In this document: piece by piece, positions 22,601 through 36,049 of the stretch
Layout: every line of letters begins with the position of its first letter
Numbering within the stretch: position 1 is the stretch's first letter
DNA from: Glandiceps talaboti
Lineage: Eukaryota; Hemichordata; Enteropneusta; Spengelidae
Length of the DNA stretch: 64,000 bases
Reading direction: 5' to 3'
Assembly: GCF_964340395.1 (NCBI RefSeq)
Contig: NC_135565.1
Location: forward strand, 7,417,742 to 7,481,741
Made by a program: the position numbers and the translations under genes
The notes under the pieces: model-generated
What the model was told of the DNA's origin: nothing
Databases searched by the model: none
The model's input: the letters and a program-made list of their open reading frames with translations, nothing else

Positions 22601-25600
22601 ATGTCGCTTTCAGCACCGCCAGCTCCAAAACGGTTCGATTTACACCAAACAAGTACAGGAAGGGGGCACGACTGGAGACCAGCGTACTACTTCCCAGCTT
22701 CAGATTTTAAGGTGAGAATTGGATTGTTAGATCGCTGGAAACAGCGATGAATTGGCGTTAAAAAGACAGGGTTGGGGTCAAGAGCCTGATCCAATGGAAC
22801 AGCATTCACCGTCGGCTCTTGGCACATATATATACACGTAAAAGACAACATTATACAATATTACATGTTTTGTGTTGTCCCCGTGTTTGATTGCCAAGTG
22901 TACGTAAGTCACAACAGTTACATGTATTCTAATAGAAATGCGAACATGATGGCGCATTCGGCGATGCCATTGTATTTTATACATTTGACCATTTGGCGTT
23001 ATCATAACAACAGCCGAAATGCTACGCTAGGAATCAGGAAGTCGCTCGACACTTTAACGCAGCTGTTCATGTGTGATCGATAAAATGGTAACTACAACAA
23101 CTTTGATCAATTCCGCTGTCCATATTAATTTACCTAGCAAATGTAATATCTGGGGCGATTAGTTTCTACATTTGTTACGCCATTCTTGTGCCAAATTTAT
23201 ACCCATGTACGTGTCTATTTGTATGGCATAGTTTTACACCCAAGCAGTTCCAAAGAAGTCGTGTTGTGATGTATCACTAGCAGGGGACGAAACAAAAATG
23301 CCAAGCCTATTAAATTAATGTCGACAGCGGTTGGTAAATGTAAGATTTAATGAAAACTTAAAATAGAATATGTGTCGTATTCTGAAACAGTAGTACAAAT
23401 GCAAGAAAACAGTGATATATAGTAAATATGTTTTGAAATGTTTGACCATGTGAAAAATGTAATAACTATTAGGCCAAAAAAAAATAAAAATCTGGTTCTG
23501 GTCAGGGTAAACTTTCTAAAGTGGTGCGACGACGCGCGTTTTTTTTTTTTTTTCCTAATTTTTTTTTTTTTGGCAAATTAGTAAATACACATTTTTGACA
23601 CTTTACATGCTCTCGGAAGATGTCATACAACTCTGGAAGTTGGCACTGTTGTATGGCAAGTTTTATACGATGCGGATCAATCATCCATCAGGGCATCACT
23701 AGTCACATTTACAAATTTATCTTATCGCCCAGTGATTTGCAGTTATAATCCCGATTTGCAGTTATAATCCCATCCAAGATAATGAGTCTTGCCTTGCAAC
23801 CACTGTATAATGTCATTGTGCAACTTGCAACGTTAAATAACGAGGAATAGGTCTGTCCAACGGACGTAGAGGAGGCAGTGTTTTCTTTCGAGCACCGTCC
23901 ATCATCAGTCTGATACGCAGTCTGTATACGGTACGATGTTTGACACGTCTTTCCAACTCATCGCAGATGGAAAGACGTGTCGAACATCGTAGCGCATACA
24001 TCCAGAGCTAACTGCTTACGCTACAGGAAAATCTTTGTATTCAGAAGGCAGAACGAAACGATCACCAGAACTAAGAACACCTCGAAAGTCAGCTGAATTG
24101 ATATCAACATTTCGATTGCTCACGACGTACTCAAACTTCTGACATTTTCGAAACATGTGAGCGGTTTACCACCTAGCACAGTGAACACACTATTTCCCGT
24201 GATTCCCATCAACCACGCTCATCGTACATATTACGTACACATATCGTACGGGGGATTATGGGTATGCAACAGTACTAGAAGAAAAGGGTACCCGTTACCA
24301 AATAGAAGTGCGCCATCACACGAGTTAAATTTTTTCCGCTAGCCTTGCATACAGTATTGATCGACGGGGAATTGTAAATAAGGAACGGGAAAGCAAAAAT
24401 TATCGGAAAAAAAAGGATCGACGCGGGGGTATTCAGGGCACGCGCGCGCTGACCAGAACCAGACATATTTTTTTTTTTGGCCTAATAACCTCCTGAATTA
24501 TCGTGTCTCACAGCAGACAGTCTATCAAATTGCCATCAGTGTTGTTTGTATAGGACTGACCGGCATTAAAATGTCACGCCTAGACCTTTAACACCTTTTA
24601 TATGATGATGGGACAATTTCTCCAATCTCATCACGGATATTTGTGTGTGCCTACATACATTTGTAGAAAGACAAACACTTGGTTGTTATCACTGTCCTAA
24701 AAATACTATAAACCCCAATGAATATTCGCTTTATGATTTATTTATGTGGAAAATAAAAGTGCTAAAATGAGTAATGATTTAAATGCCTTCTTGTACATGA
24801 ACACAATGACAATTTGGAAAAGTAACAGATCATAGAAAAATAAAATAAAATTACTTGAGTTCATTCAGATTCTCTGATTTCAGAGAAATAAATCCCCATC
24901 TGATAACAATATACCAGTCTGGTAATTAGTAAAAAAAAAAAATTGTGGTTTTCTTCAAGTAGCAAAAATATAGGTTTACTGTGTAGTTGATACATCACTA
25001 TACGAAAAGTCACATTTACCCACCTTTACCCAACCTGTGACCCACATAACTACCATCTCTGTCAAGGGGTAGTACGAGATGAAGTGACACTTTGACTGCC
25101 TACAACCCCCAGCTGAGAGTTCATCAGGGGTAAATTAAGTCAAAGGTGTCACTAACACTCGCCACATTTACACATCCTAGCTAAAGATTTACCCTGGTGG
25201 AAAGACATGGTCAAATGGGACTTTTTGTACAGTGTATGTGTGCAGCTGTATACGTGTATATCATAGAGGTTGGGATTTCTATTAAACAGCTATGATGATA
25301 TCAATCAATTAGAATGTCATAAAAATTTAACATATGTCACAAATTATGATGTAATCATGTTATGTAAATGACAACGACTGTAACTCTAGTATAATGTTTT
25401 TGAGGTGAAACTATTTTCATCAATTATACAGTGATCTAATTATTTTGGGTAACTTATTTTTTTTCAGAAAACAATTCATAATCCCCTACCACCCTCTCTA
25501 GCAAAGCAAGATGAAATTATCAAGCCATTTGATACTACAACTGGTGATGTTCATGACTATAAGATAGGTGGAGGTGCTTATGGTAATGACATCCATAAAC

Positions 25601-28600
25601 GGGCACCAGGCAGCTGGAAAGTACATTATGTTAAAGATCATCATGAAAAGGTAAGTGTTTATTCCAATGTTGAACTTGTTCATAACTGCTATCACATCAC
25701 TGCCCCCCCCCCCCCATAACTCCAGCAGCATATTACCAATCAAACTCAGTTAAAAAGGTATTATGCCTAGGCTGACCTACTGATCACTGCCAGTGCCACG
25801 CTATCATACCAACAGCATATTATTAATCAAACACCTTTCCCCTCCACCCCACCCCCAACTTCCATAGTTGGCTCCTGGCAGTTGAGAGTACATGGTAGAC
25901 ATGGTCACGAAATGGTGAGGATGATCTACAGTCCCTCAATCACAGGACTGTAGTTGGTTCATGATCCCAGTGTTACAAGTCTTTAATCACCCCATCCCAT
26001 CCTACTCATCAAGGACCTCCCATCACAGTCACCATTTTCTCAAGGCTTTAATTTGTACACACTGCCATGTAGAATATTGTGTACCATCTTATTATATTTT
26101 GAAAGCACTAAACCTGTATTGATAATATAGCAATATTTTATATATATTCATTTGCACACATATTTCTGAAACCCAGTTTTCTGTTTAGAATTTAATACTC
26201 GCTGTATAGTGAGGATGGTATGTGTGATTTCATTTTGAAATCAAACTTCCAACAACACAAATTGTAGTTTGTACGTCATTGAAATTGATGATACATACAT
26301 TTAGCACTATGTTCATAATGCTAAAAATAAGTTGCTGTCAGTTCAAGAATTCCTTTTCTCTGTAGATTTGTAAGAATTAACTAAAATTTATATCCTATGT
26401 AATTCATATGTACTTTAGTCAACAAACCCTCTTCACAAGTAAAAAACACATGAGTTTTCCACACAAAAAACTATCCAAAAAGTTGCCTATGGGTGACTAT
26501 TCAGCGAGTGACATCAGTTACAATTTTATTTTCAGGGTGGACAAAATTCTGATCCTTTATTGATATGCTTATTGTCAAGTTTAGATTATAACTTTTATTC
26601 CAACTAAGGTAATATCATTGAAGTCATTTAAGTGAGAAATATTTCAATATTTTCAGTCCATACTGACAGTGGGAGCAATTTAATACAACTATAGACATAA
26701 AACACATAAATTACCTTTATACAGCTGTGTAATTTACACCTGCTTACTGTCAACTACAATAGTTTTAGTCCCAAACAAAGACTTTGTATCCCAGTTATTT
26801 TCACTACATTTACCAGGTATTCCTCTTATTGAACAGTAAACTGAAAGACTTCAAAGCAGGCTCTTGTTTTCTGCAACAATAGCGTATATCTGTATCTAAG
26901 CTATTTTATGTACATCAATGATTTTTACTACCTTGGACATGTTTTCAGAATTTAAAAAAAAAAAACGATAATAGACAAGATTTGTAACATTGTGATTAAC
27001 ACAATGGAGCAATTCCTAGTAAAGCTGGTCCTGTAAATCATTCAACGCTGGCAGTGTTTTGTAACCATGAATCAGCCGTAAGGGCTTAGCTGTCAACATT
27101 AATTTACAAAGGGTGGCAAGGTTTTTCAACAACTGGTGACAATGATGGTGTTGTTATCTCTAAGAAGGATATACTAGTATTTTGTTCAAAAACAAAGTCT
27201 CATGTACAATTAGTAGTATTTTAACCCAAATTAAAATTTATGATCAATTTTGAATTTATGCCTCCTATAAAAGTTTGGCTTTCGGATGTAGTGTGTAATT
27301 AACTCTCTTTTTTCCTCAAGAGAGCTAGATGTATAGAAATATACATGTACATAAATTCGGAATATAAATGGTAAATTTGCATTATAATTTATATGACAAA
27401 TAGTTAATTATTAGATGGACTAATAATTAGTGACATCCCATAGTTTAAAACAAAACAATAGAAATCAGTCAACATAAAGTATTGTATTCATGTACAAACT
27501 ACCAGTAGCTGTGAAACTCGATAAGGAGAACACAAAAATGTCTACACGTAGATAAGCTCATCTTAAACCAAAGCCACTTTAAGACACTGCCCAAGATGCA
27601 TGCAATGTCGCTGAAGAAATATCGGCTTTGATTTGCAAGAATGAGCAGTGGAAATTTGTATTATGATTATGAGGAAAAAAAAACTATTGACATTTCACTA
27701 TATAGAGACTGTAGTACACAGGAACCTCATGACTAAGACTAAGAGTTAGCATAGAACTGACAGTAGAGGCCAGAGATGCATAGAGTCGGAATGAATCGAT
27801 GAACACTGAGTTTAGCAGTGTAATGACAGCCCAGAAGTGACTACATGAACTTGCATTGTAAACAAACTGATAACTTTCTTATCTCCTATATCAGTATTTT
27901 CACCTTGTGCTGTTCATCCTTGCGATGTTGTCATCCTTGTGATGTTGTCATCTTTGCGATGTTGTCATCCTTGCGATGTTGTCCCTCAAGTTAAATCCAA
28001 AATATAAACACTTAATCAATAAACAAATAAATAACTTACACCTGCAATTTCTTTTTATCTTTTTCTGTCGTGCAGCTTCAGGGACGAGGTTGGAGGCGGC
28101 CCTTGACCACTGGTACCATGGAAACTGAATTCCAAGCAAATTACAAAGGACTACCATCCAAAGTTAACTTTGACGCTAAGCTTCCCTCCAATCCACTGCC
28201 ACCTGTCTTAGATAACCACCACAGAGGAGGACCTGTGAAAGTAAGTTTTTATTTCGAAAAAAAAATAATCATAAAAATACTAAAAGTGTATAAAAATTTA
28301 TAATGTGCCTGTCCTACCAAGAGCTCCAGGTGCTACCAATGATTACTCCTGTCATGCATCCTTAGTGACACAGTGGCCCAGGTAAAACACTGATGATTTG
28401 TTCAAATTATTGTAACAAAATATATAGTATTGTACTACTGAACTGTACAATCAGGAAATCTCATTGATTCATTTCTAATCATTTCTTTCCTCAGACTGTT
28501 ATACCATCTACAGAAAATGAGGCTGTGAGAGGAAGACCATTCTTTGCAAGAGATCCAGCCATTCTTACAGAGCTAGATCCCTACATTAGTACAACACATA

Positions 28601-30755
28601 AAGATCACAGACCATTCACTAAGAGGGAACAAGAATCATATCCAAAGAAAGATGCCGCCACATACTGGAGGTGTGAAGATTATCCACAAGCTTGGGGACA
28701 TGGTACAAAACATAAGTAAGTGTTACTCTAACTTCTAAGAGTTATGTATTTATTATTTTGTACTTTAATGTAACACATACATTGACGAATCAATGTGTGT
28801 AAAACTAATGAAACTAAATAGTAATACCAATGATACTACTGTGTGTAGAAATTGAGAATAGAAGTGGTTGAAATGTTCATCTTGGTTTGCACATCAACAG
28901 GCTTTTCAGGAGAAAATATCACGTTTTACAACTGTTTGTACAAGTTAGTGAAAGTTAAAATTTGGTAAAATTAGAGAACATAAACTCAGGATTAATAATA
29001 ATGGATTAATGCCAATCTGTTTGTTATTTTGATGAAAACATGTAGAAAGTATAGAATTTATTTGATCACGGAGCTGTCAATATGTCATGTTGGATAATAA
29101 CTTGAAGAATGTGTATCTTCTTTTATCCTGACACACTTTGCTCAACAAACTACTGTCACATGTACAAAGCACAGGACAAGCCCATGGTTAGCCACATCAT
29201 TGACACCAGTGGGTCAAGGAGTCCTCAACATCATTTATCAATACTTGATCAGTGGTTACCAGAATTCATTGTGTCGGCAAATAGAAGCGATTCATTGACC
29301 TAAACATTTTTATCTAGCACTGGTTGTAACTGGGGTATCATTTTTTTGATCAGACAAACCAACAATACACATGTATATGATATTCACTGAAATTGTTAAA
29401 ATAAAAATACTAATAATTAGAGACTAGTACGTGTCAATTAGGTCAATTTTACATAAAATGGAGGGTTGTGAATTTTTGGATGTGGACCCAAAAAGTCATT
29501 ACATTGTCATTTAACAAAACAGTTTCTGGAAAGATTCAGTTACAGTTAGCGTAGTTTTCAGTCTCACCAACTTAATTTTACGAAATGCAGAATTTGCTAA
29601 AAGAAACCTTGATAGAAATTATTGCAGTTGATATGTTGATGAACCCCCTCCCCACACTTATTGCAGTCTCCATGTATGGATGAAATTTATTGCCTGATAA
29701 GTTCTCAAACCCCCCCCCCCACACACACACACACACACACCACCACCACCACCACCACTACCACAAACTCACTAACTAGTACTTGAAGGTGAAAGTTAAT
29801 TTTGAATTTAAGTTTTATTGAAATCATTACAGTGGGTGTGGATTGCTGCTATACTTAAAGTGTGTAACATCAATTGACATCACAATGTTTCAATTCATAT
29901 ATTTATTTCATATAGTTGGAAAACTAATTTCCTTTTTTTTTTCTCTTTTAAACAGTCCTCTTCCAATGGGTTCAGTACCTAGAGAAAGACCACCAATGAG
30001 AGATGATATCTGGTTTAAAACAAAGATCAAGGAGCCAGTCAGGTGGCCAGAAAAGTTTAAAAGAGTTCCTCACAGGTAGGTTGAGTTTAAATCTTTTAAG
30101 AACTGGCAACCATTGAGATACCTCGAGTTTGCTGGTCAGATACATGGGCTAACACTAGTAACAGACTCTGGGTTCATTAAATCAAAAATTCCTGTTCATG
30201 GCACAAAGGAAAATAAATACAGTGTGTTATGTTTTTATCAACAGATTAAACTCACAGATTCAAGGATGACCAAAATTTAAACCTCAATTTTCACTGATAT
30301 GTCATCAGCATTGTCACATGTGTACTGTTGATGTCGTTGTTTGTTTGTTTGTTTATTAAATCCTACATGTATGTGAACTTGCCTAATTATAAATACTGCA
30401 ATTCTTAGTACAGTATACAAAGAAAGAGTCAGAACCAGCCCTCTAGCTTTTCAGACACAAAGAATACAAAATGAAAAAAAATAGTTGTCACATATGTCTC
30501 AATTGTAGATGGTTCTTGTGATTGTACTACTATGGTTGACAATTTTTTTTATTTTCTTATTACAGTGGCATCAAATCAGAACACCAAGCAAGATACACAG
30601 AGCCATCAGACCTACGAATGAAGGAAAACTATTTATGTCCCATTGACACACCCTGGACGCTTCCCAAAGCAGGACCAAAGGAAATCTTCTCAGTTCCACA
30701 CATGTACGACACAGAATACCAAACCTACGCGAGTGGATCACCTGTCAAAGTCTAA
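22601..30755 (+). CDS. Six-exon gene: 329-residue Pro/aromatic-rich protein, unknown family, possibly ciliary
   Basis: Exons: 22601-22711, 25468-25650, 28076-28240, 28495-28715, 29956-30075, 30566-30755. All borders are GT-AG, phases are 0, 0, 0, 2, 2, and the total is 990 bp including TAA. The protein starts MSLSAPPAPKRFDLHQTSTG and contains HDWRPAYYFPASDF, IGGGAYGNDIHKRAPGSW, TTGTMETEFQANYKG and DTEYQTYASG near the end. It is hydrophilic, rich in Pro, Tyr, Trp, Lys and His, with no signal peptide, membrane helix or known catalytic motif. Short aromatic/proline motifs without a large fold are common in axonemal microtubule-associated proteins. With the X-box-like site upstream this makes a ciliary or sperm-tail role plausible, but that is inference. 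An AATAAA lies at 30943-30948. I do not recognise an orthologue. Confidence 0.88.
23469..24485. mobile_element. 1.0-kb TIR element with TA flanks, in intron 1 of the 329-residue gene
   Basis: The left end TTAGGCCAAAAAAAAA...TCTGGTTCTGGTCAG pairs with the right end CTGACCAGAACCAGACAT...TTTTTTTGGCCTAA, an inverted repeat of about 40 bp. TA flanks both ends (23467-23468 and 24486-24487). The interior has short open frames without recognisable homology and a strong hairpin at 23932-23991. The termini resemble the smaller family G MITEs in this window. Confidence 0.7.
23932..23991. repeat. Strong hairpin: 24-bp arms, 12-nt loop
   Basis: TACGATGTTTGACACGTCTT and TCCA (23932-23955) pair with 23968-23991 with a single mismatch. 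It lies inside the 1.0-kb TIR element. Confidence 0.85.
27915..27982. repeat. 17-bp tandem repeat, four copies
   Basis: CATCCTTGCGATGTTGT is repeated four times with two substitutions. It lies about 95 bp before exon 3 of the 329-residue gene. Confidence 0.9.
29709..29762. repeat. Poly-C / CA / CCA simple repeat
   Basis: C-tract, then (ca)n, then (cca)n, in intron 4 of the 329-residue gene. Confidence 0.9.
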
Positions 30756-30942
30756 TCACTGCACCCCTCTTATTTGTAAATAGAACATTCCTCCTATAGA
30801 AATTGTGTGGACTTTATTATGAAATAGGTAGAGATTATGGATTCCTCAAAAGAACTTTTTTTTTTATGTGTACATAACAATTTTGATAAGCAGATATGTG
30901 GATATAAACTCTGAAATTATGGATAAAAATTTTAGAAGTACT

Positions 30943-30948
30943 AATAAA
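30943..30948 (+). terminator. Polyadenylation signal of the 329-residue gene
   Basis: AATAAA 188 bp after the stop codon, followed by T-rich sequence (ATTTTTTTTATGTC near 30985). Confidence 0.55.
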
Positions 30949-32769
30949 CCTATATCTAAATCAAAAAATATTTGAAAACTTGTATTTTTTTTATGTCACA
31001 CTAATCGGGTGTGCGTGTCTACAACATTTCTCCATTTCAGTAATATGTAATTCTGATGTTTATCTGTCAACACTTTATGTAATGAATTTTATGACAGATA
31101 AGCTTTGAACACATTGAACAAGTTATCATGTGTTCTCCCTTTAATCACACTGTAACACATTTATCAAACTATTTGGGGTAAACAAAACTTTCTTTTTTCA
31201 TAAATAAGTCTTGTTGAAGTGAATGCACACCATTGCAACCAATTGGTTAAAGTAAATTGTTCACTACAGTAGAACTCGGTTCAATAATCATGTCAGTGAT
31301 AGCCGAGGTGATAGCCGAGTTTGTAATCACGTCAGATTGTTCATGAACTTCACAAAGATTCAGCATTGCTGACACTTTGAATTGCTGTATGTTGATGTTG
31401 TCAGCAATAGGATATGGAAAATCCAAATGACAAATCTTTCAGTCCATAGCTAGTCTAGTTCCTATACATGTACGGTAACACTATGATTTAGAGACCACGT
31501 TGGCATCCAAACTAGTCCAGAGCTTGAGGGCTTCAATGGAAAGAAGATGACCTTTCAAAGCTTTGCATTGTTTGTAACGCTTATTTAGTTTTAGCCCGAA
31601 TAAAGATATTTTGTAATAATAAAGAGGGGTTCATGGTACATGTATATCAGAAAATACAGAAATATTAGACCCAAATTCAGTAGTTCATTTCAATGTACTC
31701 TGAACATTTCACTGGTTCATGTCAAAACAGTTGATGACCAAACACAAATTAGGGGTAATGCTCTAAAGTTACACAACTCATGCTAAAGTGATAATGAACT
31801 TTATAATACACTTTTATTTATCATTTTTGAACATTTTACAAATGGCAAATTCATAACAACATCAAAGTGTTGGAAGTATACAATTTCATGTAAATAGCAA
31901 ATAAGTTTTCCCATTCAGGTAGAGAGTTCAAAGAATCAAAGGTTTGACCTTTTTTGCAGTGAGATAGGACCTCACCCATCCTTTGTATAACTGTAGTGTT
32001 GTGCATTTTGATTGAAAACCTTTATGTAAGTTAAACACAAACACTTCCCATGGTATAAAGTGATATAATTGCAGTGAAAACCAGACACGATATTATCTGG
32101 CATGGGTTCCTCATAGTTTGACAGTTTCCTGTAGCATATGAAATCATCCACTGTTGTATGGTTTTGACAGTGAAAAGGTGCTGTCAAGGTCACTGAACAA
32201 CAGCATAGGGTAAGCTTAGGTTTCCAACCAGTGCACTTTTCAGTAGAGGACTTTCAACTGTGTTGTGTCTTTTTCTAGATTTAAAGGCCAACGCCTTAAA
32301 CATATTGTGATGTATGAAACAGCCAACATTATACCACATGCAGGCCAAGTCACAAATTTTATGTATTTTAATAGAAAATGTGTAATTTATGATTTCATTT
32401 CTGGTTTCCAAAGTTGTGCCAATTATATTTACATAATGGCTGCTGTAGGACTTGAATATGTTAACACATTAAAAATCCCCCTACATTATTTTCCAACATT
32501 TGTTGTACAGAAGCTTGGGTGGGTATTATATCATTCCCCAATAATTTTCACCCAGAAAATACTCCTAATGTGAGGGTTTAGGCAAAATAATAATGACATT
32601 CCCCTTATTTCACTCGTACTTTCCTGGACTGAATGAGGCAAAACATTGAGGAATAACATAATTACAGTCACTGAAAGAATAATGATCCATACATTCTGTA
32701 TTATTTATCACAGTGTGATTTAAATCACAATTTTTTTCAAAACACCTTTGCCATTCACAGTTTTTAGGC

Positions 32770-33070
32770 GTAAGCTGGCAATATGGATGTTAATTAAGTG
32801 TTGATTAATTGTTATGATGCTGGGATGCTTATTTTTGATTTTTGATTTATAAACAATTATATCATGGCTTTCTAGTTGAAAAATCAATGTGAAACAACAT
32901 TGACAAAGTCTGTGTTTGTAACTCAATATATTGCAAAAAGCTATTTTAAAAAATGTTTAAAGTGTTTGTTATTGTATGTACAATAACAAACATTTTACAC
33001 ATTTATGAACCCTTTGCAATTTATTGAGTTACAAACAATTACCAACTCTTCATCCATATGACCACCTTAA
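32770..33070. mobile_element. Palindromic MITE, family F copy 2
   Basis: The core AACTCAATATATTGCAAAAA...GTGTTTGTTATTGTATGTAC then AATAACAAAC...TTTGCAATTTATTGAGTT is a long palindrome homologous to 13,725-14,029 and 53,972-54,282. The right end is CATATGACCACC|TTAA. Confidence 0.65.
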
Positions 33071-33407
33071 AAACAGAAATATCATGGTGTCTTGTCTAGT
33101 GAGCAATGGATGTACTATGGACATTGTGCAGTGTGTGTATGTCTAATTTTGAAAAAATAAAGTATCTCTTTTTGATAAAAAATACATGTATATTTGTGCC
33201 AATGTTTTCTTCCATTTTGAGGCCACAAAACTGCCACTCATCAAAACCAAGAATGCAAAAATAAGAACATTACCAGTATTTATATGAAAACATAATTCTA
33301 TCAAATGCCAGGAATCCAAGTGCCCAATGTCAGCAAGTGGTCAAGAGATTTGTAAATATATGTACTATAAATGTATTTAATTGTGTGGAAAGAAAAATAA
33401 ACATGTT

Positions 33408-33732
33408 TGTATGTACATAGATACATACATACTGTCATACATGCATACATACATACATATACATACATACATACATGTACACACACATACATACATTCAT
33501 ACATACATACACACATACATACATACATACATACATACAGACAGACAGACAGACAGACAGACATACACACATACATGTATACATACATAAATACATACAT
33601 ACATACACACATACATACATACAGACAGACAGACAGACAGACAGACATACATACATACATACATACATACATACATACATACATACATACATACATACAT
33701 ACATACATACATACAGACATACAGACATACAT
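33408..33732. repeat. Compound CATA/CAGA microsatellite, ~325 bp
   Basis: Blocks of (cata)n alternate with two (caga)n blocks. Apparent open frames in all six frames (Tyr-Val-Cys-Met, His-Thr-Tyr-Ile) come only from the repeat. Confidence 0.97.
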
Positions 33733-34044
33733 TGATGAATAATGAGATGCAATCTCTTGAATCCAGTTCATCACTAACTCTATATTGTGTACATAATGAT
33801 AATTATTATGATCCTGTTAGCTGGCATGGTGCTGAGATGACGTCATTTTTTTCTTGTTCTTGATTCCAGCTTTTAAATTGTTGACATTCTCAGGCTTTGT
33901 TAAAAAAATAATTTTTTTTTTTTTACCAATTTTCGCTGATTTAAGAATATTTATGTAGAATGTAAGGATGATTCACTGTGATTACATTTAACCATACGTA
34001 TATGATTTAATTGAAAATCACATATCAGCTTAAATACGTATACT

Positions 34045-34375
34045 AGGGCAAAATAATAAAAATATGTGTTTCTGATACCGGTTTAAGCCTCTGACCCTAA
34101 ACATTTCTTTAAAACATTTCAAACAAAAAGATACAGAATTCTTTATCTTCTTGACCTTCATGCACTTCTGTTTTCTTTCCCCAGTGATGTATGTACATAT
34201 TTCATCAAACTCAGTATCACAGAAGGGGTATTCTGACTGACATTTCCCTTGTTTTTGAGTCACGGCAATATTTTACAAAAATAAAACCAATTAAAACGAT
34301 AAGCTTGATTTAAAATAAAATAAACTAAAATCCCGACCTCCCTATCCTTTTTTTCTGGCACCAAATTACCCAATT
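34045..34375. mobile_element. GGCC/A-rich-end MITE, family G (sub-family 3) copy
   Basis: The left end is GGGCAAAATAATAAAAATAT then GTGTTTCTGATACCGG, and the right end AAAATCCCGACCTCCCTATCC. The interior CAAACTCAGTATCACAGAAG then GGGTATTCTGA is shared with 16,076-16,280. Confidence 0.55.
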
Positions 34376-35681
34376 AAGTGAAAATTATTGAAAGTAAAAT
34401 GTTATTATTTTTTTATAGTAGTAACACAAACAGAGCAAACCACAGTCAGACCATATATAGAAATGAACAGCTGTTATTATTTTCTCCTTTTAAAGTACTT
34501 TATTCTTGTTTTTCCCACCTTAAGCGCAGTAAACAAGTACGTACTCCTGTTTTTGCTGAGCAATTGCTTTATTATCGCTAGCATACAGATATGCAGGGGG
34601 AACTGCACAGCTGGTCGTGTTGACAATTTAATATTGATAATTATGATAAAGATCAACACTTAAAACGGTGTTTTTTTATGAAAAATAAATATTGCAGATG
34701 TACAATATTTTAAATTTGCATACAATGGCAACTGATTGAGTGTTGATATTACATAACTCACTGCGATTGAGATGAGTTGACAATTACGGTGAAGATACTT
34801 CCACGAACCTACCAACTAGCTATCGCAAATTTTCCGAAAACAGAACGAATTTAGACTCAGTTGAATAATCACCACGCGCCTATAGTTACTGCAAAGAGGT
34901 GTGTGGTTTTACGACGATTAGCGGCAACTATCTCACCTTCATTGCATGATCTAGATCACAGTGGTAGTCGATTTAGTTCATTGACCACATTTGCTCCGGG
35001 GTGTACCAGTCTGCCCAATCCATTAACCCGGTGACTCCAAATCGGCAATTTTCTATGAGAGTGAACACTTTACAACCAAAATTTTGACAGAAATCGACGT
35101 AAAACGTTTATTTTAGTGAATTTGGTCTAAAATAATGTTGAAAAGTGATGAAAAGTTACATAGGGAAAAAATAAATCGTTCGTAAAATTTTGGCGGGAAA
35201 GTCCTCCCTGCCATGTTCTGAGTAACGATGTTTTTCATACTTTGCAGCTTTTATTCCGTTCTTGACTTACACTAGGACCTCTCAGCCTAAAAAGTGGCCC
35301 GTACATCAATCGAGTGACCTCCATTCATATATATGGGAGACACGTAGTGTTCAGTATTGTCACTGTTAAAAGGTTTTCACATTCGCAAATAAGCTTAATG
35401 AGGCTCTGAAAGTAAATGCATTGAATGTTCTCAACAAATACAGTGTCGGCTACCTTTGCAGTGAGTGATACAAATACACACGATGTTTATACCCGATATT
35501 TTCCATCATCCGCACTCGGGCCTCTCATCTTGCAGTGACTAGTCCTACCCAATTACACCCCCCCCCCCCATCAATCAAAAAGGAAAGCGTCCATAATTGT
35601 GAATTGAAAACATACTAAAAGTCCATACTTTTTCCATCGAAGGGTTCCATCACTATTCATTCATCTCATGCATGGGCACCG

Positions 35682-36049
35682 TAAGGCTTAATAAAAAAAA
35701 TTGTGTGGTTCCGATTACACTCAATTTTAGAATAGGTGGGTTAGGTAGATTTTTTATTTTATTTTATTATATCTTTTTTTTTTCTGTGTGAGTGTCTAGT
35801 TCAGGTTTTTCATTGTTTTCCAAATGGTCTCTGTGTTGTCTATGTCTTCCTATCAGATGTACAGCCATTACAGATTAGAAGAACAGTTTTATTTTGTCTT
35901 TTTAAGTTGATGTCAGTTTCCGAATCTACTATTTCTCGTGAGACATTTTTTGCGATTTTATTATTTTTTTCTCGAATACGTAAACAAAAAAGCTAGGTGG
36001 GGTCGGGTAACCGGAACCAAACAATTGTTTTTTGTTTTTTTAGGCCTAA
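35682..36049. mobile_element. GGCC/A-rich-end MITE, family G (sub-family 1) copy
   Basis: TAAGGCTTAATAAAAAAAAT then TGTGTGGTTCCGATTAC at the left pairs with GTAACCGGAACCAAACAATT...TTTTTAGGCCTAA at the right. The interior is about 80 percent alike, by eye, to 53,256-53,625 (for example CAGATGTACAGCCATTACAG). Confidence 0.75.

Larger units (their letters stand above)
30960..34020. other. Intergenic: MITE and microsatellite, no gene recognised
   Basis: Holds a repeat fragment at about 31,449-31,515 (related to 12,316-12,448 and 61,823-61,895), a palindromic MITE (32,770-33,070) and a large microsatellite (33,408-33,732). Open frames at 32.0-32.6 kb on both strands have no recognisable motif and no splice support. 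Confidence 0.5.

Noticed and set aside
23813-24342. Short frames inside the 1-kb TIR element as a transposase
   Set aside because: Both frames are about 60 codons, one is created partly by the internal hairpin, and no transposase motif is readable.
33301-33774. Long open frames on both strands (157, 111, 105 codons)
   Set aside because: They are translations of the CATA/CAGA microsatellite (Tyr-Val-Cys-Met or His-Thr-Tyr-Ile repeats). The same applies to the frames at 15.4-16.0, 37.6-37.9, 54.4-54.7 and 60.6-61.3 kb.
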